Positions 35,601 through 48,700 of a stretch of DNA of 64,000 nt are shown piece after piece. Source of the DNA: Marthasterias glacialis (Eukaryota > Echinodermata > Asteroidea > Forcipulatida > Asteriidae); assembly GCA_911728455.2 (NCBI GenBank), contig OU452232.1, positions 1,647,501-1,711,500 on the forward strand, in the 5' to 3' direction. Within the stretch, counting starts at the first letter, position 1. Each line of letters begins with the position of its first letter. The notes beneath the pieces are model-generated. The model saw only the letters and a list, made by a program, of their open reading frames with translations. It was not told the DNA's origin and did not search any database. The translations under genes and the position numbers were made by a program.

Positions 35601-38200
35601 ATGCTACCTGAAGAGGTTTCAGTTAACAGTCAACTTGATTAATTTCAATCTTACCTAACATGATGGCTGGACCAACAATGAACCTAACATTCCCAACAAA
35701 GAAGATACCTGAACAGGTTTGAGGTCAAAGTGAACTTGAGTTATTTCAACCTAACAAGATGTCTGGACAAATGATCATCAAACATTCCCTACTAAGATGA
35801 TACCTTAAGAGGTTTGAGTTAACAGTCAACTTGTGTAATTCCAATCTAATATAACATGATGGCTGGATGAATGATGAACAAACATTGAAAACTAAAAAGT
35901 AACTTGAAGAGGTTTGTGTTAACAGTCAACTTGTATAATTCCAATCTAACCTAGCATGATGGCTGGACGAACGATGAGCAAACATTCCCAACTAAGATGA
36001 TACCTGAAAAGGTTTGAGTTAACAGTCAACTTGCGTAATTTCATTTGAACCTAACATGATGGCTGGACGAACGATGATCAAACATTCGCAACTAAAATGA
36101 TACCTAGAGTTGTTTGAGTTAAACAGTCAATTTGTGTAATTTCATTTGAAAATAACATGATGGCTGGACGAACGATGAACAAACATTCCCAACTAAGATG
36201 ATACCTTAAGAGGTTTGAGTTAACAGTCAACTTGTGTAATTCTAATCTAACCTAGCATGATGGCTGGATGAACGATGATCTAACATTCCCAACTAAAATG
36301 ATACCTGGAGAGGTTTGAGTAAACAGTCAACTTGTGTAATTTCATTTAAACATAACATGACGGCTGGGAGAACAATCAACAAACATTCCAAACTAAGATA
36401 CCTTAAGAGGTTTGAGTTAACAGTCAAGTTGTGTAATTCCGACCTAACCTAGCATGATTGCTGGATGAACAATGAACAAACATACCAAACTAAGATGATA
36501 CCTGAAAAGGTTTGAGTTAACATTGACGTTGTGTAAATCCACTCAAATCTAACATGATGACCGGATGAACAATCAACAAACATTCCAAACTAAGATGATA
36601 CCTTAAGAGGTTTGAGTTAACAGTCAACTTGTGTTATTCTAATCTTACCTAGCATGATGGCTGGAAGAACGATGAACAAACAATCCCAACTGAGATAATA
36701 CCTGAAGAGTTTTGAGTTAACAGTCAACTTGTGTAATTTCATTCTAATCTAAAAAATGGCTGGACGAACGATCAACAAATATTCCCAACTAAGATGATAC
36801 CTTATGAGGTTTGTGTTAACAGTGGACTTGTGTCATTTCCAATCAAATATAACATGATGGCTGGATGAACGATCAACAAACATTCCAAACAAAATGTAAC
36901 TGGATGAGGTTTGAGTTAACAGTCAACTTGTGTAATTCCAATCTAACCTAACATGATGGCTGGATGAACGATGAACAAACATTCCAAACTAAAATGATAA
37001 CCGAAAAATTTGAGAGAACAGTGAACTTGTGTAATTTCCATCTGATCTCACAAGATGGCTGGACGAATGATGAAGAAACATTTACACCATGCCCTACTTC
37101 ATGCTTGATGGCAGTGAGACTTTTTTCTTACCTTACACTCAATAGAAACTTCAAGGCTTCTGACTTCTTTGAAACTGTGACATCTATCTTTGCTGGCTGC
37201 GTTGCATCCATGGCGTGGTTACAGCTTCTCTAAAAGTTAACCCTCTACAAGCTCCTCATCTGTTTATTGTTGGTCAGTAGCTACGTTTGACGACACTGCA
37301 GATAAACAGATATGATAGGTACATGGTTATCAGACAAGGTCATGGTTAAACATTCTAATTTACAGTACATATTTACAGTGATCACCATAAACAATACAAT
37401 GCTAATGTCCTTGCTCGATTACAAACACTTCTGACTGAAGTCTCCCATTAAAGGGACTGAAGTCAACTTGTTCAATTTCATTCTAACCTAACATGATGGC
37501 TGGACGAACGATAAACAAACATTCTCAACAAAGATGACACCTGAAGAGGTTTGAGTTAACATTCAACTTGTGTAATTCCAATCTAACCTAACATGATGGC
37601 TGGACGAACGATGAACAAACATTCCCAACTAAGATCATACCTGAAAAGGTTTGAGTTAACAGTCAACTTGTCTTATTTCATTTGAACCTAACATGATGGC
37701 TGGACGAAAGATTAACACCATTCCAAACCAAGATGATACCTTAAGAGGTTTGAGTTAACAGTCAACTTGTGTAATTCCAATATAACCTAGCATGTATGCT
37801 GGATGAACGATGAACAATCATTCCAAACTAAAAAGTAACTTGAAAAGGTTCCAGTTAAACAGTCAACTTGTGTAATTTCATTTGAACCTAACATGATGGC
37901 TGGACGAAGGATGAACAAACATTCCCAACTAAGATGATTCCTGAAGAGGGTTGAGTTAACAGTCAGCTTGTGTAATATCAATCTAACCTAGCATGATGGC
38001 TGGACGTACGATCAACAATCATTCCCAACTAAGATGATACCTGAAAGGATTTTAGTTAACAGTCAACTTGTGTAACTTCATTTGAACCTAACATGATGGT
38101 TGTACGAACAATGATCAAACATTCCCAACTAAGATGATACCTGAAAAGGTTTCAGTTAACAATCAACTTGCGTAATTTCATTTGAACCTAACATGATGGC
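32668..38200. repeat. satellite A, 100-bp monomers, subtype with AGTCAACTTGTG
   Basis: Monomers here keep a strict 100-bp register (for example ATGGC at 37496, 37596, 37696) and mostly read GTTAACAGTCAACTTGTG and AACCTAGCATGATGGCTGG. Two ~375-bp blocks occur (34861-35090 partial, 37084-37462). The stretch 33590-35400 is paralogous to 45872-47650. Confidence 0.93.
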
Positions 38201-41200
38201 TAGACAAACGATGAACAAGCATTCCAAAAACAAAATGATACCTGAAGAGGTTTGAGCTAACAGCAAACTTGTGTACTTTCATTCTATCCTAACATGACGG
38301 TTAGACAAACGATGAACAAACATTATCAAAACAAAATGATACCTGAGGTTTTTGAGTTAACAGTGAACTTGTGTAACTTCTTTTTAACCTAACATGAGAG
38401 CTGGACGAATGATGAACAAACATTTAAAAAAACACATTGATACTAGAACAGGTTTGAGTTGATAGTGAAATTGTGTAATTTCATTCTAGCCTAACATGAG
38501 GGCTGGACAACAATAAACAAATGTTCCAAACTAAGTTGATACCTTAAGAGGTTTAAGTTAACAGTAAATTTTTTTAATTTCATTATCACCTAACATGTCG
38601 CCTGGACTAAGGATGAACAATTATTCCCAACTTAAAAGATACTTGAGCTAACAACAAACTTGTGTACTTCATTCTATCCTAACATGATGGCTAGACAAAC
38701 GATGAACAAACAGTCCCAAAACAAAATGATACCTGAGTAGGTTTGAGTTAACAGTAAACTTGTGTAACTTTATTCTAACCTAACAATATGGCTGGAAAAA
38801 CGATGAACAAACATTTCCAACTACAATGATACCTGAAGAGGTTTGAGTTAACAGTGATCTCCTGTAGTTCTGATCTAACCCAACAACATGGCTGCACGAA
38901 TGATGAACAAATATTCCCAACTAAATGAAGAGGTTTGAGCAAACAGCGAATTTGTGTACTTTCATCCTAACCTAACAATAGGGCTGGACTACAATGAACA
39001 AGCACTCCAAAACAAAATGGTACCTTAAGAGGTTTGAGTTAACAGCAAACTTTTGTAACTTTTTCTAACCTAACATGAGGGCTGGACTAATGATGAAAAA
39101 GCATTCCCAAAACAAAATGATACCTGAAGACGTTTGAGCTAACAGCAAACTTGTTTACTTTCATTATCACCTAACATGACGGCAAGACAAACGATCAACA
39201 AACATTCCCAAAACAAAACGATACCTGAGTAGGTTCGAGTTAAAAGTGAACTTGTGTAATTTTAATCTAACCTAACAAGATGGATGGACTAAGGATGAAC
39301 AAATTTTCCTACTAGAATGAAATCTCAAGAATGAAATCTCAAATAAACATTCCCAAAACAAAATGATACCTGAAGAGGTTTTAGTTAGCAGTGAACTTGT
39401 TTAAAATCGTTTAAACCTAACCTGATGGCTTGGCGAACGATGATCAAATATTCCTACCTAAGATGATACCTGAAGAGGTTTGAGTTAGCAGTGAACTTGT
39501 GTAAAATCGAATAAACCTAACCTGATTGCTAAACGAACGATGATCAAAGATTCCTACCTAAGATGATACCTGAAGAGGTTTGAGTTAACAATGAATTTGT
39601 GTATTTTTAAAGCAACCTAACAATGAGGATGGACTAATAATGAACAAACATTCACAGTATGCCTACTTCATGCTTGATGGGAGTGAGACTTCTTTTCTTA
39701 CCTTACACTTAATAGAAACTTCAAGGTTTCTCACATCTTTGGAACTGTGACATCAATCTTTGCTGGCTGCGTTGCATCCATGTCGTGGTTATAGCTTCTC
39801 GAACAGTTAACCCTCTACAAGCTTCAGTTTGTTTTTGGTCAGTAGCTACCTTCCACGACACTGCAGATAAAAAGATGTATCAAGTACATGTTTATCAGGC
39901 AAAGTCATGCTTACACATTTCAATATAAAGTGCATATTTACGGTGATCACCATAAACAAACGGAGGGTAATGTCCTTGCCTGACTGCAACCACTTATTGC
40001 AGTCTCCCGTTTCAAACTTATATGCTACCTAAAGAGGTTTCAGTTAACAGTGAACTTGTGTAATTTAAAGCTATCCTAACCAGATGGCTGCAAGAACGAT
40101 GAACGAACATTCCAAACTCAACAGATACCAGGAGAGGTTTGAGTTAACAGTAAACTTGTGTAATTTCATTCTAACCTAACAAGGTTGCTTGACGACGATG
40201 AACGAACATTCCAAACAAAAATCATACCTGATGAGGTTTGAGTTAATGGTAAACTTGTGTAATTCTGATCTAACCTGACCTGATGGCCGGACGAACAATG
40301 AACAAACCTTCCAAAGTAGAATGATACCTGAAGAGGTTTGAGCTAACAACAAACTTGTGCACTTTCAGTCGAAATTATCATCATGGCTGGACGAACGATA
40401 AACAAACACTCCCAACTACAATGATACCTAAAGAGGTTTGAGTTAACAGTGATCTTGTGTAGTTCTGATCTAACCTTACAATATGGCTTCGAGAATGATG
40501 AACAAATACTCCCAACTAAATGAACGGCATTGAGCTAACAGTAAACTTCTGTACTTTCATTCTATCTGAACATGATGGCTAAACAAACGATGAACAAACA
40601 TTCCCAAAACAAAATGATACCTGAAGAAGTTTGAGTTAACAGTGAACTTGTGTAAATTTATTCTAACCTAATGAGATGGCTGGACGAACGATGAACAAAC
40701 CTTCCAAAGTAAAATGATACCTGAAGAGGTTTGAGCTAACAAAAAACTTGTGCACTTTTACTCTAAATTATCATGATGGCTGGACGAACGATAAGTAAAC
40801 GTTCCCAACTACAATGATACCTGAAGAGGTTTGAGTTAACAGTGATCTTCTGTAGTTCTGATCTATCCCAACAAGATGGCTGCACGAATGATGAACAAAT
40901 ATTCCCAACTAAATGAACAAATTTGAGCAAACAGAGAATTTGTGTACTTTCATTCTAACCTAACATGAGGGCTGGACTACCGATGAACAAGTATTCCAAA
41001 ACAAAATGATACCTGAAAAGGTTTGAGTTAACAGCAAACTTGTTATATTTTTTTCTAACCAAAAAGAAGGGCTTGACTAACGGTGAACAAACATTCCCAA
41101 AACAAAACGATTCCGGAGTAGGTTTGAGTTAACAGTGAACTTGTGTAATTTCAATCTAACCTAACGAGATGGATGGACTAAGGATAAACAAATTTTCCTA

Positions 41201-44200
41201 CTAGAATGAAACCTGAAGAGGTTTGAGCTAACAGCTAACTTGTGTACTTTCATTCTCATCTAATAGACGGCTAGACAAACGATGAACAGACATTTCCAAA
41301 ACAAAATGATACCTGAAGTGGTTTGAGTTAGCAGTGAACTTGTTTAAAATCGTTTAAACCTAACCTGATGGCTGGACGAACGATGATCAAATATTCCTAC
41401 CTTAGATGATACCTGAAGAGGTTTGAGTTAGTAGTGAACTTGTGTAAAATTGTTTAAACCTAACCTGATGGCTGGACGAACGATGATCAAAGATTCCAAC
41501 CTAAGATGGTACCTGAAGAGGTTTGAGTTAACAATGAACTTTTGTATTTTCAAACCAACCTAACAAGGAGGATGGACGAATAATGAACAAACATTCACAG
41601 TATCCCTACTTCATGCTTGATGGGAGTGAGACTTCTTTTCTTACCTTACACTTAATAGAAACTTCAAGGTTTCTCACTTCTTTGGAACTGTGACATCAAT
41701 CTTTGCTGGCTGCGTTGCATCCATGTCGTGGTTATAACTTCTCTAAAAGTTAACCCTCTACAAGCTTTATTTTTTTTTGGTCAGAAGCTACCTTCCATGA
41801 CACTGCAGATAAAAAAATGTATCAAGTACATGGTTATCAGGCAAAGTCATGGTTATACATTTCAATATAAAGTCCATATTTATGGTGATCACCATAAACA
41901 AAACGAGGGTAATGTCCTCGCTTGACTGCAACCACTTCTGACTGCAGTCTCCCGTTGAAAGGGTTGAATGTTGATGTCAACTTGTGCAATTTCATTCTAA
42001 CCTAATACGGTGTCCAGACAATCGATGAACAAACATTCCTAACTAAGATGATACCTGAAGTGATTGGAATTAACAGTGAACTTGTAAAAATCCAATCTAA
42101 CTTAATTAAAATGATGACTGGAAGAACATTAAACAAATATCCCCAACTAAAATGATACCTAAAGAAGTTTAGTTAGCAGTGAACTTGTGTAGTTTCAATC
42201 TAACCTAACAGGATGGCTCAAAGAAAATTAAAGATGCGAGTTTAACAGTTAGCTTGTTTACTTTCAATCAAACCTGGCAAGATGGCTAGACGAACGATAA
42301 ACAAACATTTCACACTTATATGCTACCTAAAGAGGTTTCAGTTAACAATGAACTTGTGTAATTTCAATATATCCTAATCAGATAGCTGGAAGAACGATGA
42401 ACGAACGGTCCAAACTCAACTGATACCAGGAGACATTTGAGTTTACAGTCAACTTGCATAATTTCATTCTAACCTAACAAGATTGCTTGACAATCAACGA
42501 ACAAACATTCCCAACTAAGACGATACCTGATGAGGTTTGAGTTAACAGTGAGCTTGTGTAACTTTATTCTAACCTAATGAGATGGCTGGACGAACGATAA
42601 ACAAACATTTCCAACTAAAATGATACCTGAAGAGGTTTGAGCTAACAACAACCTTGTGCACTTTCATTCTAAATTATCAAGATGGCTTGCGAACGATAAA
42701 CAAACGTTCCCAATTAAAATGGTACCTGAAGAGGCTTGAGTTAACAGTGATCTTCTGTAGTTCTGATCTAACCCAACAAGATGGCTGCACGGAAGATGAA
42801 CAAATGTTCCAAACTAAATGAAGAGGTTTGTGCAAACAGCGAATTTGTGTACTTTCATTTTAACCTAACATGAGGGCTGTACTAACGACAAACAAACATT
42901 CCCCCCAAAAAACGATACCTGAGTAGGTTTGAGTTAACAGTGAACTTGTGTAATTTCAATTTAACCTAACGACATGGACGGACTAAGGATGAACCAATTT
43001 TCCTACTAGAATGAAACTTAAAGAGGTTTGAGCTAACAGCAAACTTGTGTACTTGCATTCTCATCTAATATGACGGCTAGACAAACGATGACCAAACATT
43101 TCAAAAAAACCAAATGATACCTGAACAGGTTTGAGTTAGCAGTGAACTTGTGTAAAATCGTTTAAACGTAACCTGATGGCTGGTCGAGCGATCATCAAAT
43201 ATTCCTACCTAAGATGATACCTGAAGAGGTTTGAGTTAACAGTGAAATTGTGTATTTTCAATCCAATCTAACAAGGAGGATGGACGAATAATGAGTAAAG
43301 ATTCACAGTATCCCAACTTCATGCTTGATGGGAGTGAGACCTCTTTTCTTACCTTACACTGAATAGAAACTTCAAGGTTTCAGTTAGCAGTGAACTTGTG
43401 TAATTTAAATCTTTCCTAACCAGATGGCTGCAAGATCGATGAACGATCATTCCAAACTCAACTGATACCAGGAGAGGTTTGAGTTAACAGTAAACTTGTG
43501 TAATTTTATTCTAACCTAACAAGGTTGCTTGACAAATGATGAACAAACATTCCAAACAAAAATCATACCTGATGAGGTTTGATTTAATGGTAAACTAGTG
43601 TAATTCTTATCTAACCTAACCTGATGGCAAGACGAATAATGAACAAACCTTCCAAAGTAAAATTATACCTCAAGAGGTTTGAGCTATCTACAACCTTCTG
43701 CACTTTCATTCTAAATTAACATGTTGGCTGGACGAACGATAAACAAACATTCCCAACTACAATGATGCCTCAAGCGGTTTGAGTTAACAGTGATCTTGTG
43801 TAGTTCTGATCTAACCTCATAATATGGCTTTAGGAATGATGAATAACTATTCCCAACTAAATGAAGAGGTTTGAGCAAACAGAGAATTTGTGTACTTTCA
43901 TTCTAACCTAACATTAGGGCTGGACTAACGATGAACAAGCATTCAAAAACAAAATGGTACCCTAAAAGGTTTGAGTTAACATCAAACTTGTGTAACTTTT
44001 TCTAACCTAACATGAGGGCTGGACTAACGATGAACAAACATTCCCAAAACAAAACGATACCCGAGTAGCTTTGTGTTAACAGTGAACTTGTGTAATTTCA
44101 ATCTAACCTAATGAGATGGATGGACTAAGAATGAACAAAATTTCCTACCAGAATGAAACCTGAAGAGGTTTGACCTAACAGCAAACTTGTGTACTTTCAT

Positions 44201-45700
44201 TCTCATCTAACATGACGGCTAGACAAACGATGACCAGACATACCCAAAACAAAATGATACCTGAAGAGGTTTCAGTTAGAAGTGAACTTGTGTAATATCA
44301 TTTAAACCTAGCATGATGGCTGGACGAACAATGATCAAATATGCCTACCTAAGATGATACCTGAAGAGGTTTGAGTTAACAATGAACTTGTGTATTTTCA
44401 AACCAACCAAACAAGGAAGATGGACGAATCATGAACAAACATTCACAGTATCCCTACTTCATGCTTGATGGGAGTGAGACTTCTTTTCTTACCTTACACT
44501 TAATAGAAACTTCAAGGTTTCTCACTTCTTTGGAACTGTGACATCTATCTTTGCTGGCTGCGTTGCATCCATGTTGTGGTTATAGCTTCTCTAAATGTTA
44601 ACCCTGTACAAGCTTCAGTTGGTTTTTGGTCAGTAGCTACCTTCCATGACACTGCAGATAAAAAGATGTATCAAGTACATGGTTATCAGGCAAAGTCATG
44701 GTTACACATTTCAATATAAAGTGCATATTTTTGGTGATCACCATAAACAAATCGAGGGTAATGTCCTCGCTTGACTGCAACCATTTCTGACTGCAGTCTC
44801 CCGTTGAAAGGGTTGAATTTTGATGTCAACTTGTGCAATTTCATTCTAACCTCATACGGTGTCCAGACAATCGATGAACAACCATTCCTAACTAAGATGA
44901 TACTTGAAGAGGTTTGAAATAACAGTGAACTTATAAAGAAATATCCCTAACCAAAATGATACCTAAAGAAGTTTTGTTAGCAGTGAACTCGTGTAATTTC
45001 AATCCAAACTAACAGGATGGCTCGAAGAAAATTAAAGATGCAAGTTTAACAGCTTGTTTACTTTCAATCAAACCTGACAAGATGGCTCGACGAACGATGA
45101 ACAAACATTTTTAACTTATATGCTACCTCAAGAGGTTTCAGTTAACAATGAACTTGTGTAATTTCAATCTATCCTAACCAGATAGCTGCAAGAACGATGA
45201 ACGATCATTCCAAACTCAATTGACACCAGGAGAGGTTTGAGTTAACAGTCAACTTGTGTAATTTCATTCTAACCTAACAAGGATGCTTGACAAACGATGA
45301 ACAAACATTCCCAACTAAGATGATACCTGAAGAGGTTGTAGTTAACGGTAAGCTTGTGTAATTTCATTTGAACCTAACATGATCACTTTACGAACGATGA
45401 ATAAACATTCCAGACTAAATTGATACCTCAAAAGGTTTGAGCTAACAACAAACTCGTGCACTTTAATTCTAAATTAACATGATGGCTGGACGAACGATAA
45501 ACAAACACTCCCAAAACAAAATGATACCGGAAGATGTTTCAGCTAACAGTGATCTTGTGTAGTTCTGATCTAACCTAACAATATGGCTTCACGAATGATG
45601 AACAAATATTTCCAACTAAATGAAGAGGTTTGAGCTAACAGCAAACTAGACAAACGATGAACAAACATACCAAAAACAAAATGGTACCTTAAGAGGTTTG
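38201..45700. repeat. satellite A, subtype with GCTAACAGCAAACTTG
   Basis: This stretch resembles the 6.6-12.1 kb domain more than its immediate neighbours: GAGCTAACAGCAAACTTGTG, GTGATCTTCTGTAGTTCTGA and ACATGAGGGCTGGACTAACG monomers alternate. Blocks start near 39654, 41597, 43305 (only about 75 bp retained) and 44445. Alternating subtype domains suggest that segments of several kb were copied within the array. Confidence 0.9.
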
Positions 45701-48700
45701 AGTTAACAGTGAACTTGGCTGGATCATCGATGAACAAATATTCCCAGCTAAAATGAACCTCAAGAGGTCTGAGTTAATCTGAGCTTGTTTAATGTCAATC
45801 TAACCACACATGAAGGCTGAAGGAGTGATGAACAAACATCCCAAAAGAAGATGAGACCTGAAGAGGTTTGAGTGAGATTTGAGTGAACAGTGTTTTCAAT
45901 CTAACATAACTGGATGGCTTAACGATCGATGAACAAACATTCCAAACTAAAATGATACCTGAAGAGGTTTGAGTTAACAGTCAACTAGTGTAAGTTTCTT
46001 CTAACCTAACATAACAATATAGCTGAATAATTGATGAACAAACATTTCCGACTAAAACGATACCTAAAGAAGTTTTAGTTACACCCTAAAAACGGATTGG
46101 TTAAAAACAACCAAGATGTTGGTAGATATGTGTCCAACCAAGCTTATTGGTTAATCTAACCAAGATATTGGTTGGATTTAACCAAAATGTTGATAAGTTT
46201 AAAAAAGATTTGTTGTTAAATTACCCATTATATTGGTTAAATTGACCAGTAAGCTTGGTTGGACACATCTACCAATACATTGGTTGTTTTAACCGATCTG
46301 TTTTTAGGGTGTAACAGTGAACTTGTGTACTTTCATTCTGACCTAACATGATAGCTGGAAGAACAATGAAGATGTCAGTTTTACAGTTAACTTGTCTACT
46401 TTCAATGAAACTAGACAAGATGGCCAGACGAACGATGACGAAAATCAAACATTCCCTACTAAGATGATACCTTAAGAGGTTTGAGTTAACAGTCAACTTG
46501 TGTAATTCCAATCTAATAATTATAACATGATGGCTTGATGAACGATGAACAAACATTCCAAACTAAAAAGTAACTTGATGAGGTTTGAGTTAACAGACAA
46601 CTTGTGTAATTTCAATCTAACCTAACATGATGGCTGGACAACCAATGAACAAACAACCCCAACAAAGATGATACTTGAAGACGTTTGAGTTAACAGTCAA
46701 CTTGTGTATTTTCATTCTAACCTAACATGATGGCTGGATGAACGAAAAACAAACATTACCAATTAAAATGATACCTGAAGAGGTTTCCGTTAACAGTGAA
46801 CTTGAACGATGGAGGAACGATGAACAAACATTCCCAACTAAGATGCTACCTGAAAAGGTTTGAGTTAACAGTAAACTTGGGTAACTTCAACACAATGGCT
46901 GGACAAACGACGAACCAATATTTCCAAAACAAAATGATACCTAAAGAAGTTTGAGTTACTAATGAACTTGTGTAATTTCAATCTAACCTAACCTTCTTTT
47001 CTTACCTTACACTTAATAGAAACTTCAAGGCTTCTCACTTCCTTTGCAACTGTGATGTATATCTTTGATGGCAGCTTTTCATCGATGTCATCGTTTTAGT
47101 TTTCACTAAAAGTTAGCCCTCTACAAGCTTCTCATCAGTTTACTGTTGGTCAGTAGTTACCTTTGATGACACTGCAGATACACAGATATAACAAGTACAT
47201 GGTTATCAGAGAACATCATGGTTACACAGCTAAGATGATACCTACTGCGGTTTGTGTTAATAGTGAACTTTTGTATTTTCAATCCATCCTATCAAAATGG
47301 CTGGACAAACAGCGAACAAACATTCCTAACTAAAATGATACATGGAGAGGTTAGAGTTAACATTGAACTTGTGTAATTTCATTCTAACCTAACATGATGA
47401 CTTAACGAACGATGGACAAACATTCCCAATTAAAATGATACCTGGAGAGGTTTTGATTAACAGTAAACTTGTGTAATTTCATTCTAACCTAACATGATGG
47501 CTGGACGAATGATAAACAAACATTCCCTTCTAAACTGATACCTAAAGAGGTTTGAAATAACACTGAACTTATGTAAATTCATTCTTAATGAACTTGTGTA
47601 ATTTCATTCTAACCTAACATGATGACTGGTCGATTAATGGACAAACATTCCCAATAAAATGCTACCTGAACAGATTTCAGTTAACAGTGATCTTGTGTAA
47701 TTTCATTCTAACCTAAAAAGATGGCTGGACGACAATGAACAAACATTCCCAGATAAGATGCTACCTGAGGAGGTTTGAGTTAACAATTAACTTGTGTAAT
47801 TTCATTCTAACCTAACATGATGGCCAGACGAACGATGAACAAGTATTCCCAACTAAGATGATATCAAAATAATGAGGTTTGCGTTAACAGTGGACTTATG
47901 TAATTAAATTCTAACCTTCCAACTTGGCTAGACGAACTGTGAACAAACATTCCAAACTTAAATGCTACCTGAAGAGGTTTGAGTTAACAGTCAACCTGAT
48001 TAATTTCAATCTTACCTAACATGATGGCTGGACCAACAATGAACCTAACATTCCCAACTAAGAAGATAACTGAACAGGTTTCAAGTCAAATGAACTTGAG
48101 TTATTTCAATCTAACCTTACAAGATGGCTGGACGAATGATCATCAAACATTCCCTACTAAGATGATACCTTAAGAGGTTTGAGTTAACAGTCAACTGGTG
48201 TAATTCCAATCTAATATAACATGATGGCTGGATGAATGATGAACAAACATTCCAAACTAAAAAGTAACTTGAAGAGGTTTGTGTTATCAGTCAACTTGTA
48301 TAATTCCAATCTAACCTAGCATGATGGCTGGACGAACGATGAACAAACATTCCAAACTAAAATGATACCTGAAAAATTTCAGTGAACAGTGAACTTGTGT
48401 AATTTCCATCTAATCTCACAAGATGGCTGGACGAATGATGAAGAAACATTTACACCATGCCCTACTTCATGCTTGATGGCAGTGAGACTTTTTTCTAACC
48501 TTACACTAAATAGAAACTTCAAGGCTTCAGACTTCTTTGGAACTGTGACATCTATCTTTGCTGGCTGCGTTGCATCCATGGCGTGGTTATAGCTTCTCTA
48601 AAAGTTAACCCTCTACAAGCTCCTTATCAGTTTATTGTTGGTCAGTAACTAAGTTTGACGACACTGCAGATAAACAGATATGATAAGTTAATGGTTATCC

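Noticed and set aside
36964..37233. 89-codon ORF over a ~375-bp block, with a similar one at 48389-48592
   Set aside because: The shared peptide comes from the shared block. Other block copies break the frame, so there is no sign of protein-level selection.
46269..46556. 95-codon minus-strand ORF covering one MITE end
   Set aside because: It crosses the MITE boundary into satellite A and shares its peptide with other chance satellite ORFs.
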